Source: Acidibrevibacterium fodinaquatile (GTDB lineage Bacteria; Pseudomonadota; Alphaproteobacteria; Acetobacterales; Acetobacteraceae). From it: a DNA stretch of 64,000 nt. Shown here in pieces: positions 16,787 through 27,800 of the stretch. Both the position numbers and the translations under genes were made by a program. Where the stretch lies: positions 3,293,501 through 3,357,500 of the forward strand of contig NZ_CP029176.1 in the NCBI RefSeq assembly GCF_003352165.1, in the 5' to 3' direction. Each line of letters starts with the position of its first letter. Position 1 is the first letter of the stretch. The notes under the pieces are model-generated. The model was not told where the DNA came from and made no database searches. It saw only the letters and a program-made list of their open reading frames with translations.

Positions 16787-17656
16787 ATGCCGACCAAAAT
16801 TGAAAAAGATGTCATCAGCGGCCGCGACACCACTGGCCATGAATGGGATGGCATTCGCGAACTCAACACGCCACTGCCGAAATGGTGGGTCTATGTCTAT
16901 CTTGCCACCATTGTTTGGGCACTCGGCATGTTCGTCCTCTATCCCGCCATTCCTCTCGGGACGCGGGCGACGACCGGCCTTCTTGGATTTTCCTCGCGCG
17001 CGCAAGCGATGGCCGGCTTTCAGGAAATGAACGCGCTGCATGCAACGCAGATGCAAGAGATCGGCCGCATGAGCTTCGCCGATATCGAGAAAAACCATGA
17101 TTTGATGGAGGTCGCGCTGACCGCCGGGCGCATCACGTTTGCCAATAATTGCCAGCCCTGTCACGGGCCGAACGGCGAGGGTAGGATTGGCTATCCCGCG
17201 CTCGATACCGATGTCTGGCGCTGGGGTGGAAGCCTAGACGCCATTCAGCAGACCATCACGCATGGCATTCGCTCGGCCGATCCCGATGCCCGCAACAGCC
17301 AGATGCCCAATTTCGGCGGCGACAAGCTTTTAACGCCCGCACAGATCGAGGATGTCGCTGACTATGTCATGACGCTTTATGGCAAGGCCAAGACAGGGGT
17401 CGACACCAGTGCCGGGGAAAAATTGTTCGGTGATAATTGCGCGCCCTGTCATGGCGCCAAGGCCGAGGGCAACCGCGACGTCGGCGCGCCGCCACTTGCC
17501 TCGCGCGTGCATCTTTACGGTGACAGCCGCGCCGCCGTCGTCGCGCAAATCACGCATCCCCGCATGGGCGTCATGCCGAACTGGAATCATCGCCTGTCGC
17601 CTGCGACCATCAAAGCGGTTGCACTTTATGTTCACTCCCTCGGCGGCGGCGAATAA
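16787..17656 (+). CDS. ccoP: Cytochrome c oxidase cbb3-type subunit III (CcoP/FixP), diheme
   Basis: A 289-residue diheme cytochrome c. The N-terminal FixP domain reads HEWDGIRELNTPLPKWWVY and leads into the membrane helix (about residues 33-55). Two periplasmic cytochrome c domains follow with CQPCH and CAPCH heme motifs. It accepts electrons from soluble cytochrome c or the bc1 complex. ATG 16787 is preceded by GAGGAG. Confidence 0.96.
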   Translation: MPTKIEKDVISGRDTTGHEWDGIRELNTPLPKWWVYVYLATIVWALGMFVLYPAIPLGTRATTGLLGFSSRAQAMAGFQEMNALHATQMQEIGRMSFADIEKNHDLMEVALTAGRITFANNCQPCHGPNGEGRIGYPALDTDVWRWGGSLDAIQQTITHGIRSADPDARNSQMPNFGGDKLLTPAQIEDVADYVMTLYGKAKTGVDTSAGEKLFGDNCAPCHGAKAEGNRDVGAPPLASRVHLYGDSRAAVVAQITHPRMGVMPNWNHRLSPATIKAVALYVHSLGGGE

Positions 17657-17686
17657 CCGCTCGACGCGAGCAAACGGAATACGACG

Positions 17687-19159
17687 ATGAACGTCTCCCA
17701 CCCAAAGCCGGAAGCCGACGTCGCACCGCCCACCTCGCTTTATGCCAACCGCGTGCGGGTCTATCCGAAAGCGGTCGATGGGCCAGTGCGGCGCGTCAAA
17801 TGGCTGGTGCTCGTGCTTTGCCTTGGCGTTTACTATGCCGTGCCCTGGCTGCGGTGGAATCGCGGGCCGGATGCACCGCATCAGGCGGTGCTCCTCGATT
17901 TATGGAACGAGCGATTTTATTTTTTCAATGTCGAGCTCTGGCCACAAGATATCTGGTTCCTCACCGGAATTCTGGTCTTGAGCGCGGTGTCGCTGTTTCT
18001 CGTCACCAGCCTCTTCGGGCGGCTCTGGTGTGGCTATAGTTGCCCGCAGACCGTGTGGACCGATCTTTTCATGCTGGTCGAGCGCAAGATCGAGGGCGAT
18101 CGCAATGAGCGCATACGGCGCGATCGTGGCCCACTGACGTTCGACAAAGCGTGGCGTAAAATCGCAAAGCATGCGGCCTGGCTTTTCATCGCGTTTTGGA
18201 CGGGTGGCGCCTGGGTGATGTATTACACCGATGCGCCGACCTTCGTGCATGATTTCTGGACCGGGCACGCCTCGACCAGCGGCTATGTCTTCACCCTTCT
18301 CTTGACCGCGACCACCTATCTTCTCGCCGGCTGGGCGCGCGAACAGGTGTGCACTTATATGTGTCCCTGGCCACGATTTCAGTCGGCGATGCTCGATGAA
18401 AATACCTTCGTCGTGACCTATGAAGCCTGGCGTGGCGAGCCGCGCGGGCATGGCAAGCGGCTGGCTGCGGCGGCAACAGCGGCGGCGCCACTCGGCGACT
18501 GCGTCGATTGCAATGCCTGTGTGCATGTCTGCCCGACCGGTATCGACATTCGTGACGGTTTGCAGCTTGAGTGCATCGGTTGTGGTCTTTGCATCGATGC
18601 CTGCAATCATGTCATGGCGAAAACGGGCAGCACACCATGGTTGATCACCTGGGACACGGTTGCCCGCCAGACAGCGAAAAAATCGGGGGTCAATCCGTCG
18701 CTCGGTCTTCTTCGCCCACGCACGCTGATCTATCTCGCGGTGCTCGCGATCGGCTCGATCGCCATCCTCACCGGATTGATGCTGCGTTCGACGATTGGGC
18801 TGACGGTTGCTCATGACCGCGCGCCGCTCTATGCGCTGCTCGAAGATGGCGGCGTGCGCGATGGCTATACGCTCGGCTTCGTCAACAAGACGCCGCGCGC
18901 CGCCGATTTCGAACTCTCGGTCGTCGGCTTGCCGGGTGCCAAGCTCATTCTCTCCGAGATCAGCCCGAAGCCCGAGACCACCGCAACCGTGCCGATGCCG
19001 GCTGATCAACTGCGCACGCTGCGTGTGCTCGTGCAAGCGCAGCCCGATCATCTCGTCGCTGGGCGGGAGAGTTTCGACTTCGTTTTGCGTAACCGCGAGA
19101 CCGGCGCGAAAACCACCTACCACGCACTCTTCATGGGGCCAGTCAGTCATGACCGATGA
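17687..19159 (+). CDS. ccoG: Cytochrome c oxidase accessory protein CcoG (FixG)
   Basis: A 490-residue membrane ferredoxin with five helices, the motif CGYSCPQTVWTDLFM, a second CTYMCPWPRFQSAMLDE loop, and a cytoplasmic double-cluster ferredoxin region (about residues 270-310) with CVDCNACVHVCPTG and CIGCGLCIDAC. The C-terminal 120 residues form the FixG immunoglobulin-like periplasmic domain. CcoG is needed for cbb3 assembly, probably by reducing copper for the CcoI route. Confidence 0.94.
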   Translation: MNVSHPKPEADVAPPTSLYANRVRVYPKAVDGPVRRVKWLVLVLCLGVYYAVPWLRWNRGPDAPHQAVLLDLWNERFYFFNVELWPQDIWFLTGILVLSAVSLFLVTSLFGRLWCGYSCPQTVWTDLFMLVERKIEGDRNERIRRDRGPLTFDKAWRKIAKHAAWLFIAFWTGGAWVMYYTDAPTFVHDFWTGHASTSGYVFTLLLTATTYLLAGWAREQVCTYMCPWPRFQSAMLDENTFVVTYEAWRGEPRGHGKRLAAAATAAAPLGDCVDCNACVHVCPTGIDIRDGLQLECIGCGLCIDACNHVMAKTGSTPWLITWDTVARQTAKKSGVNPSLGLLRPRTLIYLAVLAIGSIAILTGLMLRSTIGLTVAHDRAPLYALLEDGGVRDGYTLGFVNKTPRAADFELSVVGLPGAKLILSEISPKPETTATVPMPADQLRTLRVLVQAQPDHLVAGRESFDFVLRNRETGAKTTYHALFMGPVSHDR

Positions 19160-19649
19160 TATCTGGAACCGGCACGCAGCACGCGACGAAGCGCGCTCGC
19201 CCTGGCGGTTTTACCCGATAGCGATCGCGGGTGCGCTGTTCCTCGTCTTTCTCGTCAATGCCGGCATGGTGTGGAGCGCGCTTGCAACCTTTCCGGGGGC
19301 CGCGAAGGAAAACGGTTTCGATGAGAGCAACGTCTATAACAGCGTTATGGCGGCGGCGGCCCAGCAGAAGGCGCTGGGCTGGCAAGTCAAAACCGCGCTG
19401 CAAAATGGGCGCCTCCTGATCACGCTCCATGATCGCACTGGCGCGGCGCTCAATGGCGCGCGCATCGACGCCGAGGCCGAGCGCCCGCTCGGGGTAAAAA
19501 ACACGACGGCTCTCGGCTTTCTTCCTGCTGGCGACGGGCTCTATCTCGCCAATGCAGCCTTGCCTCTTTCTGGCCAATGGGATCTCGCTCTGCACATCAC
19601 CCAAGGCCAGGAGCAAGTCCGCCTGACCCGGCGCGTGCTCGCGCCATAG
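19149..19649 (+). CDS. ccoH: FixH/CcoH family cbb3 assembly protein
   Basis: A 166-residue protein with one N-terminal membrane helix (about residues 23-45) and a periplasmic FixH domain containing NGFDESNVYNSVMAAAAQQ and a C-terminal beta-rich part ending GQWDLALHITQGQEQ. It assists insertion of copper and stabilises the cbb3 complex. Its ATG 19149 overlaps the end of ccoG by 11 bases; the long open frame upstream only shadows ccoG. Confidence 0.9.
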   Translation: MTDDIWNRHAARDEARSPWRFYPIAIAGALFLVFLVNAGMVWSALATFPGAAKENGFDESNVYNSVMAAAAQQKALGWQVKTALQNGRLLITLHDRTGAALNGARIDAEAERPLGVKNTTALGFLPAGDGLYLANAALPLSGQWDLALHITQGQEQVRLTRRVLAP

Positions 19650-19655
19650 CGCGCG

Positions 19656-22049
19656 ATGACGGCGATTTCCCATCCGTCACCCATGCGCGAGGCCGAAGCG
19701 GTCTCTGCCGCCTCTCATGCCTGTTCCCATTGCGGCCTTCCGCTCGCCGAGGATGATGGCGCCGACGGGCCGCGATTTTGCTGCGCCGGCTGCGCGGCCG
19801 CGTTTTCGCTCATCCAGGGGCTTGGTCTCGGCCGCTATTACGAAGAACGGTGCCTCGATCCCGCCGCCCGCCCGCCGCGCCCCGAGGGCGAGATCAGCGC
19901 CGATGTCAGCCGCTTTCTCCGCGCGCGCGAACATGGCGAGAGCGAGATCGAGCTTGCCATCGACGGGCTGCAATGCGGCGCGTGCGTGTGGCTGATCGAG
20001 AGCGTGCTCGCGCGCGAGGCGGGGGTGGTTTCGGGGCGGGTGAATATGACGACGCGGCGGCTGCGCCTGCGCGTGCGCGGCGGCGCCGACGTCGCGGCAG
20101 CATTGGTCGCGCGCATCGAGGCGCTCGGCTATCGTTTGGTGCCGTTCGACGCCTCCTGCCTTGCCGCCGCCGATGACCGCGCCGGGCGGGCGCTGCTCCG
20201 CGCACTCGCCGTTGCCGGATTTGCCGCCGGCAATGTCATGTTGCTCGCCTTTGCCCAATGGGCCGGGCTTACCGAGGGGATGGGCCCGGCGACGCGCGGC
20301 TTGCTCGCCTGGATTTCGGCACTGATCGCGCTGCCGACGATTTTTTATAGCGGGTTGCCGTTCTTCCGCTCGGCTTTGGGCGCGCTCCGCGCCCGTCGCG
20401 TCACTATGGATGTGCCGATCAGCCTTGGCCTCATCACCGTCACCGCGCTCAGCCTCGCCGATATGCTCACCGGACGCGGGCACACCTATTTCGAAAGCGC
20501 CTTGATGCTGCTGTTTTTCCTCCTCCTCGGGCGCGTTCTCGACCAGCGCGCGCGTGGCGAGACGCGGCGGGCGGCGCTGCATCTTTTAGCGCTGCGGCTG
20601 CATGAGGTCGCGGTGCTCGGCGAGGGGGAAATGCCGCAACGCCGCGCACCGGAGACGCTTCGGCCGGGGGAATTGATCCTCGTTGGCTCGGGCGAGCGGG
20701 TCGGTGCCGATGGCGTGGTGCGCCGCGGCGAGAGCCAACTCGATACCAGCGTCATCACCGGCGAAAGCGCGCCGCTTTCGGCCAAGCCCGGGACGGCGGT
20801 CTTCGCCGGCATGCTCAACCTCGGCGCGCCGCTCGTCGTCGCGGTGACGCGGGCCGGCGATCAGACGCTGCTTGCCGAGAGTGTGCGGCTGATCGAAGCC
20901 GCCTCGGAGGCGCGCGGCCGCTACGTCGCGCTCGCCGACCGGCTGGCGCGGCTTTATGCGCCCGGGGTGCATGGCGCGGCGCTGTTCAGCTTCGCCCTCT
21001 GGTGGCTCGGCCTTGGCGCGCCGCTTGCCCAAAGCCTGACCATCGCCAGCGCCGTGCTCATCATTACCTGCCCCTGCGCGCTCGCGCTCGCTGTGCCGGT
21101 TGCGCAAGTGGTCGTGACCGCGCGCTTGTTTCAGGCCGGTGTGCTGCTGAAATCGCCGACCGCGCTCGAGCGTCTCGCCGAGGTCGATACCGTGGTGTTC
21201 GACAAGACCGGCACTTTGACTGGCCCGAGCCTCGCCGAGGAGAGCCGCGCCGATGAGGGCGCTTTGCGGCTCGCAGCCGGCCTTGCGGGCGCGAGCCGGC
21301 ATCCGCTGGCGCGCGTGCTCGCCGCCTCCGCCCCCGGGGCGGCCTTGCCGGCAGGGGACATCACCGAGCACCCGGGTGAGGGGCTCAGCCTTCGTTCCGC
21401 GAGCGGCGAAATCCGCCTCGGGAGCCGCGCCTTTGCCGCCGCCTATGCGCCCGAGTCAGCGGGCGAGGGCGCGGAAATCTGGTTCGCCCGCCCGGACGCG
21501 CCGCCGCAGCGCTTTGCTTTCCGCGAAACCCCGCGCGAGGGGGCGGCGGCGCTGATCGCCTGGCTCGGCCAGGCGGGGATGCGCGTCTTGCTCGCCTCGG
21601 GTGACCGCGCGCAGCCGGTTGGCGCGATCGCCCGCACCCTCGCGATCGCCGAGGCCCATGCCGGGCTTACCCCGGTCGCCAAGTCGCAGCTACTCCGCGC
21701 GCTCGGCGCCGCGGGGCGACGTGTGTTGATGGTTGGCGACGGGGTGAATGACGGGCCAGCGCTCGCCGACGCGTTTGTCTCCGCTTCGCCCGCGAGCGGC
21801 ACCGATCTCGCGCAAAACCTCGCCGATATCGTGTTCCAGGGGCACTCGCTGTTGGTGATGCGCGAGGTTTTGCAGCTGGCGCGGCGCGCGCGACGCGTGA
21901 TGCGTGAAAATCTCGCCCTCGCCTTCGGCTATAATGCGGTGATGGTGCCATTGGCGATCGCCGGCTGGGTTACACCGTGGCTGGCGGCGGCGGCGATGTC
22001 GGCTTCTTCGTTGGTGGTGATGCTGAACAGTTTGCGGTTGCGGCGCTGA
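19656..22049 (+). CDS. ccoI: Copper-transporting P-type ATPase for cbb3 assembly (CcoI/FixI)
   Basis: A 797-residue P1B-type ATPase. The N-terminus has a cysteine-rich segment (ACSHCGLPL and FCCAGCAAAF), then an HMA domain with GLQCGACVWLIES. The channel helix holds TCPCALALAVPVAQ. The phosphorylation site is DKTGTLT, and the hinge motif is GDGVNDGPALADAF. CcoI supplies copper for the binuclear centre of CcoN. It follows ccoH by six bases and overlaps ccoS. Confidence 0.95.
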   Translation: MTAISHPSPMREAEAVSAASHACSHCGLPLAEDDGADGPRFCCAGCAAAFSLIQGLGLGRYYEERCLDPAARPPRPEGEISADVSRFLRAREHGESEIELAIDGLQCGACVWLIESVLAREAGVVSGRVNMTTRRLRLRVRGGADVAAALVARIEALGYRLVPFDASCLAAADDRAGRALLRALAVAGFAAGNVMLLAFAQWAGLTEGMGPATRGLLAWISALIALPTIFYSGLPFFRSALGALRARRVTMDVPISLGLITVTALSLADMLTGRGHTYFESALMLLFFLLLGRVLDQRARGETRRAALHLLALRLHEVAVLGEGEMPQRRAPETLRPGELILVGSGERVGADGVVRRGESQLDTSVITGESAPLSAKPGTAVFAGMLNLGAPLVVAVTRAGDQTLLAESVRLIEAASEARGRYVALADRLARLYAPGVHGAALFSFALWWLGLGAPLAQSLTIASAVLIITCPCALALAVPVAQVVVTARLFQAGVLLKSPTALERLAEVDTVVFDKTGTLTGPSLAEESRADEGALRLAAGLAGASRHPLARVLAASAPGAALPAGDITEHPGEGLSLRSASGEIRLGSRAFAAAYAPESAGEGAEIWFARPDAPPQRFAFRETPREGAAALIAWLGQAGMRVLLASGDRAQPVGAIARTLAIAEAHAGLTPVAKSQLLRALGAAGRRVLMVGDGVNDGPALADAFVSASPASGTDLAQNLADIVFQGHSLLVMREVLQLARRARRVMRENLALAFGYNAVMVPLAIAGWVTPWLAAAAMSASSLVVMLNSLRLRR

Positions 22050-22237
22050 TGACGGTGCTGCTCTATCTCATCGGGATCAGTCTCACCCTCGGCGCGGGCG
22101 GTCTCGCCCTGTTTTTGTGGGCGCTCTGGAGCGGCCAATATGATGATCTCGAGGGGGCTGCGGCGCGCGTCTTGTTCGACGACGCGGGGGCTGCGCCTCA
22201 GCGCGCGCCGGAGCAGGCGCGACGGCCCGAACCCTGA
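22049..22237 (+). CDS. ccoS: cbb3-type oxidase assembly protein CcoS
   Basis: A 62-residue protein with one membrane helix and the CcoS signature FLWALWSGQYDDLEGAAARVLFDD. The ATG at 22049 overlaps the ccoI stop as TGATG. It closes the cco operon. CcoS is required for cofactor insertion into the oxidase. Confidence 0.9.
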   Translation: MTVLLYLIGISLTLGAGGLALFLWALWSGQYDDLEGAAARVLFDDAGAAPQRAPEQARRPEP

Positions 22238-22258
22238 ACCGGTCAGCGAGATCGCTGA

Positions 22259-22540
22259 CCGATATGCGCGCAGGGTTGGTGGGCGGCGGCGCGCACCCGA
22301 AAGTGCCTCAACGCGGGGCGGCGGCTGTTCCGTCCCGCGCCACGGCTGGTGCGCCTGGGCGCCGCCTATCTCGGCAACATCCCGCTGGTTGAAGCCGGAC
22401 GGCCGATCCTTGCCGCTGCCCGAGATGCCACTGGTGAAAGCGTGTCCCGTGCCGTTCGCGAGGATGCGCAAGTGCTGTTTGCCGCGCGCGCGGAAGCGCG
22501 CCGCAGGGGGGATGGCGCGGCGATGGCGGTGATGGATCAA
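22259..22540 (+). pseudogene. Relic of an IclR-family transcriptional regulator
   Basis: One frame without a proper start reads GRRLFRPAPRLVRLGAAYLG, then NIPLVEAGRPILAAARDATGESVSRAVREDAQVLFAARAEARR. This follows the IclR/PcaR-type sequence from the end of the DNA-binding domain into the effector domain. The N-terminal helix-turn-helix and the C-terminal two thirds are missing, and the frame ends in unrelated residues. I read it as the remains of a deleted regulator between ccoS and imuA. Confidence 0.5.
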
Positions 22541-22603
22541 AGCCGTGATCCCGCCCCCCCTTTCCCCGGGCATAGCAGGCTTGACTCGGGCCCGCGTCGA
22601 TGA

Positions 22604-22618
22604 GAACAATAGGAGAAC
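22604..22618. promoter_or_regulatory. lexA box: SOS (LexA) box of the imuA-imuB-dnaE2 operon
   Basis: GAAC-N7-GAAC, the reverse reading of the alphaproteobacterial LexA operator GTTC-N7-GTTC, lies 34 bases before the imuA start. The imu cassette is a well-known member of the SOS regulon in this class, so LexA repression relieved by DNA damage is expected. Confidence 0.8.
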
Positions 22619-22651
22619 ATTTTTCCCATTTGCAAGAGGTCAACGTCACCC

Positions 22652-23398
22652 GTGCGGCCGCTTTCCGCCATCGAGTCTCTGCGCGCGCGGATCGAGACGC
22701 TTGAGGGGCGCCGGCCTGGGCGGGCCGTGTTGCCGTTCGGGATCGCGGCGATCGATGCCCATTTGCGCGGCGGCGGCCTTGCGCGTGGGGCGGTGCATGA
22801 GATCGCCGGCGGCGGCCATGCGGCGATCGATGCTGCCGCTGCGGCCCTGTTTGCCGCCGGCATCGCCGCTCGCGCCGGCGGCATGGTGCTGTGGTGTCTC
22901 GCGCGGCCGGATCTGTTTGCGCCGGCGCTGGCCGAGGCCGGGCTCGGCCCCGATCGGGTGATTTATCTCGAAGCGGGTGACGACAAGACAGCGCTCGCCT
23001 GCGCCGAGGAGGGGCTGCGCCATGGCGGGCTTGGCGCTGTCGTCGCCGAAGTCGCACGGCTTTCGATGACCGCCTCGCGCCGGCTGCAGATCGCCGCCGA
23101 AGGCACCGGCACCCTCGGCCTCGTGCTGCGCCGCTGGCGGCGCCAGAGCGAGGCGGTGGCGTTCGAGCCGAGCGCCGCCGAGACACGTTGGCGGGTCTCC
23201 GTGCTGGCATCGACGCCGCTGCCGGTGCCGGGGGTTGGCCGGCCGCGCTGGCTGGTCGCGCTGATCCGCGCGCGGGCGGGAGAAACTGCCGAATTCGAGC
23301 TGGAGGCGTGCGATGACGCGGGTCGTCTCGCTGTTCCTGCCGCGCTGGCCGACCGACCGCTGGCGGCGGCGGGCGGGCGGCGCGGCGCCGCCGGGTGA
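22652..23398 (+). CDS. imuA: ImuA, RecA-like accessory protein of the mutagenesis cassette
   Basis: A 248-residue RecA-fold protein. The N-terminus reads LPFGIAAIDAHLRGGGLARGAVHEIAG, typical of ImuA, followed by a core with VLWCLARPDLFAPALAEAGL. It lacks the full RecA Walker A motif, as usual for ImuA. The start is a GTG at 22652. It is the first gene of the SOS-controlled imuA-imuB-dnaE2 operon for translesion synthesis and overlaps imuB by 86 bases. Confidence 0.88.
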   Translation: MRPLSAIESLRARIETLEGRRPGRAVLPFGIAAIDAHLRGGGLARGAVHEIAGGGHAAIDAAAAALFAAGIAARAGGMVLWCLARPDLFAPALAEAGLGPDRVIYLEAGDDKTALACAEEGLRHGGLGAVVAEVARLSMTASRRLQIAAEGTGTLGLVLRRWRRQSEAVAFEPSAAETRWRVSVLASTPLPVPGVGRPRWLVALIRARAGETAEFELEACDDAGRLAVPAALADRPLAAAGGRRGAAG

Positions 23399-24836
23399 GC
23401 GGCCGCTGGCCCTCATCGGCCAGGATGGCGGGCGGCGGGTGGTGCTGGCCACCGATGCGGCGGCCGCGGCGGCGGGGCTGCGGCCGGGCATGGCGGTGGC
23501 CAAGGCGCGGGCGCTGATCCCCCGCCTCGTGACCGCGCGCGCCGATCCGGCGGCCGATGCCGCCGCACTCGAGCGGCTCGCGCTCTGGGCGCTTCGCCAT
23601 TACGCGCCGCTCGCCGCCGCCGATCCGCCGGATGGCATCGTCATCGACACCACCGGCGCCGATCATCTCCATGGCGGCGAAGAGGCCATGCTTGCCGCCA
23701 TGCGCGCGCGTCTCGCCGCCGCCGGGATCCGTGCCCGCGCCGCCTGTGCCGACACCTGGGGGGCGGCGCACGCGCTGGCGCGTCATGCGGCGCGGCCGAT
23801 CACGGTGGCGCCCATCGGTGACACGGCTGCCGCCATCGCGCCCCTGCCGCTCGCGGCCCTCCGCCTCTCGCCGGCGCTGGTCGCCGCTTTGCGAACGCTC
23901 GGCTTTCTTCGCATCCGCGATCTCATGGCGCAGCCGCGCGCGCCCCTCGCGCGCCGCTTCGGGCCGGAGCTTCTGCAAAGGCTCGACCAAGCACTCGGGC
24001 GGCTCGCCGAACCGATCACCCCGGTCCGCGCGCCCGAGCTGATCGAGGTCCGCCGCCATTTCGCCGAACCGATCGCCACCGCCGAGATCATCGCCGCCGC
24101 CATCGCCGCTCTGACCCGGCCGCTTGCCGAGGCGCTGGAAGCCAAGGGGCTCGGCGCCCGCCAGCTCGACCTCCTCTGCCATCGCGTTGATCGCGCCGCC
24201 CAGGCGATCCGCATCGGCACTGCCCGGCCGCTCCGCGAGCCTAAACATTTGTCCCGGCTTTTCTGCGAGAAAATCGAGACTATCGACCCCGGCTTCGGGA
24301 TCGAGACCCTGGCGCTGGCCGCTTCGCTGACCGAGCCGCTGGCCGCAACCCAACGCGCATCCGCGCTGATCGCGGCGCCGGCGCCGGATATCGCCGATCT
24401 GATCGACGTGCTCGCCAACCGCATCGGCGCCGAGCGGGTCTATCGCGCCGCCCCGGTGATGAGCGACGTGCCGGAGCGGAGCGTGCGCCGCATCCCGCCC
24501 CTCGCTCCCGCGACCGGGGCCTCCTGGCCGGCCGGATGGCCACGCCCGGCGCGGCTTTTCACCCCGCCGGAGCGGATCGAAACCGTTGCCCTGCTCCCCG
24601 ATCATCCGCCGCTCGCCTTCACCTGGCGCGGCCAGCGGCGGCGGGTTGCGCGCGCCGACGGGCCAGAGCGGATATTCGGCGAATGGTGGAAGCGTGACGC
24701 CGAACTGGCGGCGGTGCGGGATTATTTCCGCATCGAGGACGAGGCCGGCGCGCGGTTCTGGATTTTCCGCGCCGGCGACGGTGAAGATGCCGCGAGCGGC
24801 GCGCAAGCATGGTTCCTGCACGGGATTTTCGCATGA
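23313..24836 (+). CDS. imuB: ImuB, Y-family polymerase-like protein of the mutagenesis cassette
   Basis: A 507-residue Y-family DNA polymerase homologue starting [20 protein letters not shown]. The palm-like region includes [19 protein letters not shown] and [18 protein letters not shown], and a C-terminal region of about 150 residues probably contacts partners. ImuB proteins generally lack the catalytic acidic residues and act as a scaffold that binds the beta clamp, ImuA and DnaE2. It overlaps imuA upstream by 86 bases and dnaE2 downstream by four (ATGA). Confidence 0.9.
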   Translation: MTRVVSLFLPRWPTDRWRRRAGGAAPPGERPLALIGQDGGRRVVLATDAAAAAAGLRPGMAVAKARALIPRLVTARADPAADAAALERLALWALRHYAPLAAADPPDGIVIDTTGADHLHGGEEAMLAAMRARLAAAGIRARAACADTWGAAHALARHAARPITVAPIGDTAAAIAPLPLAALRLSPALVAALRTLGFLRIRDLMAQPRAPLARRFGPELLQRLDQALGRLAEPITPVRAPELIEVRRHFAEPIATAEIIAAAIAALTRPLAEALEAKGLGARQLDLLCHRVDRAAQAIRIGTARPLREPKHLSRLFCEKIETIDPGFGIETLALAASLTEPLAATQRASALIAAPAPDIADLIDVLANRIGAERVYRAAPVMSDVPERSVRRIPPLAPATGASWPAGWPRPARLFTPPERIETVALLPDHPPLAFTWRGQRRRVARADGPERIFGEWWKRDAELAAVRDYFRIEDEAGARFWIFRAGDGEDAASGAQAWFLHGIFA

Positions 24837-27800
24837 CCGCGGGCTATGCCGAGCTGCAGGTGACCTCGCCGTTCAGTTTCCTGCGCGGCGCCTCATCGTG
24901 CGAGGATTTATTCGCGACCGCCGCAACCCTTGGCCTTGCTGCGCTCGCGATCACCGATCGCAACACGCTCGCCGGGATCGTGCGCGCCCACGAAGCGGCG
25001 AAAGCGAGCGGTGTTCGCCTGATCGTCGGCTGCCGGCTCGATCTTAGCGATGGCGCCGCGGTGCTCGTCTATCCGACCGACCGCGCCGCCTATGCCCGGC
25101 TCTGCCGCCTGCTCTCCTTGGGCAAGCGCCGCGGCGGCAAAGGGCGATGCCATCTCACCTGGGACGATCTCGCCGCCCATGCCGCGGGGCTGATCGCCGT
25201 CCTTGTCCCCGATCGCGCCGATGATACGCTGCGGGCGCGTTTGCGAAGACTGCGTGAGCTCTTCGGCGCGCGCGCTCATCTCGCGCTCACGCTTCAGCGG
25301 CGGCCCAATGATCAGCTTCGGCTGTGGGAACTTTCCACCTGCGCGGCTGTGTTGCGGGTCGCGACCGTCGTCACCAATGACGTGCTGTTTCACGAACCCG
25401 GGCGGCGGCGCTTGCAGGATGTCCTCACCTGCATCCGCCATCATGTCACCATCGATGATCTCGGCGACCGGCGCGAGCGCCACGCTGATCGCTATCTCAA
25501 ACCGCCGGCGGAGATGCACCGGCTGTTTGCCCGCTACCCCGAAGCGCTCGCCCGCACACTCGCGATCATGCAAGACTGCCGCTTCACGCTTGACGAACTC
25601 GCCTATCAATACCCCGAGGAGCGTGACGATCCCAGGCTCACGCCGCAGGAGACGCTCGCCGATCTCACCTGGAAGGGTGCTGCTGCGCGTTATCCGGAAG
25701 GGGTTCCGGCAAAGGTGCAGGCAATTCTGCGGCATGAATTGGCGCTGATCGAAAAGCTCGCCTACGCGCCCTATTTCCTCACTGTCCACAGCATCGTGCG
25801 TTTTGCCAAATCACAAGGCATTCTCTGCCAAGGGCGCGGCTCGGCGGCCAATTCCGCGGTCTGTTATTGTCTTGGCATCACCGCGATCGACCCTGAGCGC
25901 AACGATCTCCTGTTTGAGCGCTTCATCTCCGAGGAGCGGCGCGAGCCCCCCGATATCGACGTCGATTTCGAGCATGAACGGCGTGAGCAGGTTATCCAAT
26001 GGGTGTTCGATACCTATGGCCGCGATCACGCCGCGCTTTGCGCGACCGTCATCCGCTATCGCGCGCGTGCGGCGCTGCGCGACGTCGGCAAAGCCCTGGG
26101 GCTTTCCGAAGATATCATCACCCTGCTCGCAACCCAGCTGTCACGATGGTCGGATGCCGAGATCAGCGACGAGCAGATCGCGGCATTGGGCCTCAATCCT
26201 CAAGATCGGCGCTTGCGTCTGACGCTCGCTCTTGCCCGCCAGCTCATCGGCGCCCCGCGCCATCTGAGCCAGCACCCCGGCGGGTTTGTGCTCACGCATG
26301 ACCGGCTCGACGATCCCGTCCCGATCGAGCCCGCGGCGATGGCCGACCGTCAGGTCATCGAGTGGGACAAAGACGATATCGACGCGCTGCGTTTCATGAA
26401 AGTCGACGTCCTGGCGCTTGGCATGCTGAGCTGTCTCCGCCGCGGGCTCGATCTGCTTGCCGCCCACAAAGGGATCGCGCTCGATCTCGCCAGCATCCCC
26501 GCCGAAGAGCCGCGCACCTATGCGATGATCCGCCGCGCCGACACGCTCGGCACTTTTCAGATCGAAAGCCGGGCGCAAATGGCGATGCTGCCCCGCCTCA
26601 AGCCACGCACCTATTACGACCTCGTCATCCAGGTCGCGATCGTGCGGCCGGGGCCCATTCAGGGCGACATGGTCCATCCCTATCTCCGCCGCCGCGAAGG
26701 GCGCGAGCCGGTTGCCTATCCAACGCCGGAACTCGCGCGCGTTCTTGGCAAAACCCTCGGTGTGCCGTTGTTTCAGGAGCAGGCGATGCGGGTTGCCATC
26801 GTCTGCGCCGGCTTCACGCCGGGGGAGGCGGATCAATTGCGGAAATCGATGGCAACTTTCAAACAGCGCGGCGGCGTCTCGGTATTTCGCGAAAGGCTGA
26901 TCGCCGGAATGATCGCCAACGGCTATGAGCAGGCATTCGCCGAGCGCACCTTCCGCCAGCTCGAAGGCTTCGGTGCCTATGGTTTCCCTGAGAGCCACGC
27001 GGCCTCCTTCGCGCTCATCGCCTATGCTTCCGCGTGGCTGAAATGCTGGCATCCCGACGTGTTTTGCGCCGCCCTCCTCAACGCCCAGCCGCTGGGGTTT
27101 TACGCCCCGGCGCAAATCGTGCGCGACGCCATCGCTCATGGCGTCGAGGTGCGCCCGGTTTCCCTCAACGCCTCGCGCTGGGATTGCACTCTGGAGCCGA
27201 CGGGGAATAAGGCGCGTCTTGCGGTGCGGCTTGGCTTGCGCATGGTCAAGGGCCTCGCCAACGCCCATGCCGCCGCGATCATCGCCGCGCGCGCCGACAC
27301 GCCGTTTGCCTCGGTCGAGGATCTCTGGCGCCGCGCGCGTATCCCGCATGCGGCATTGCTGGCGCTGGCCGCCGCCGATGCCTTCCGCCCGGCGTTTGGC
27401 CTTGCGCGGCGTGAGGCGCTCTGGGCGATCAAGGCTTTGGGCGCGGCGCCGCTGCCGCTGTTTGCCGCCGCCGACGCCAGCATTGGCGAGATTGTGCCCG
27501 AAATCGCCGAACCTGACATCACCCTCCGCCCGATGACCGAAGGCGGCGAGGTGGTGGCGGATTATGATCATCTCGGCCTGTCGCTGCGCGCCCATCCGGT
27601 TCAGTTTCTGCGCGCCGATCTCCGCCGGCGCGGCCTCGTCACCTGCGCCGAGGCGATGGCCGCGCGCGATGGCCAATGGTGCGAAACCGCTGGCCTCATC
27701 CTGGTGCGCCAGCGCCCGGGCAGCGCCAAGGGGGTGCTGTTCGTCACGCTGGAGGATGAAACCGCGATCGCCAATCTGGTGATCTGGCCGAAGCTGTTCG

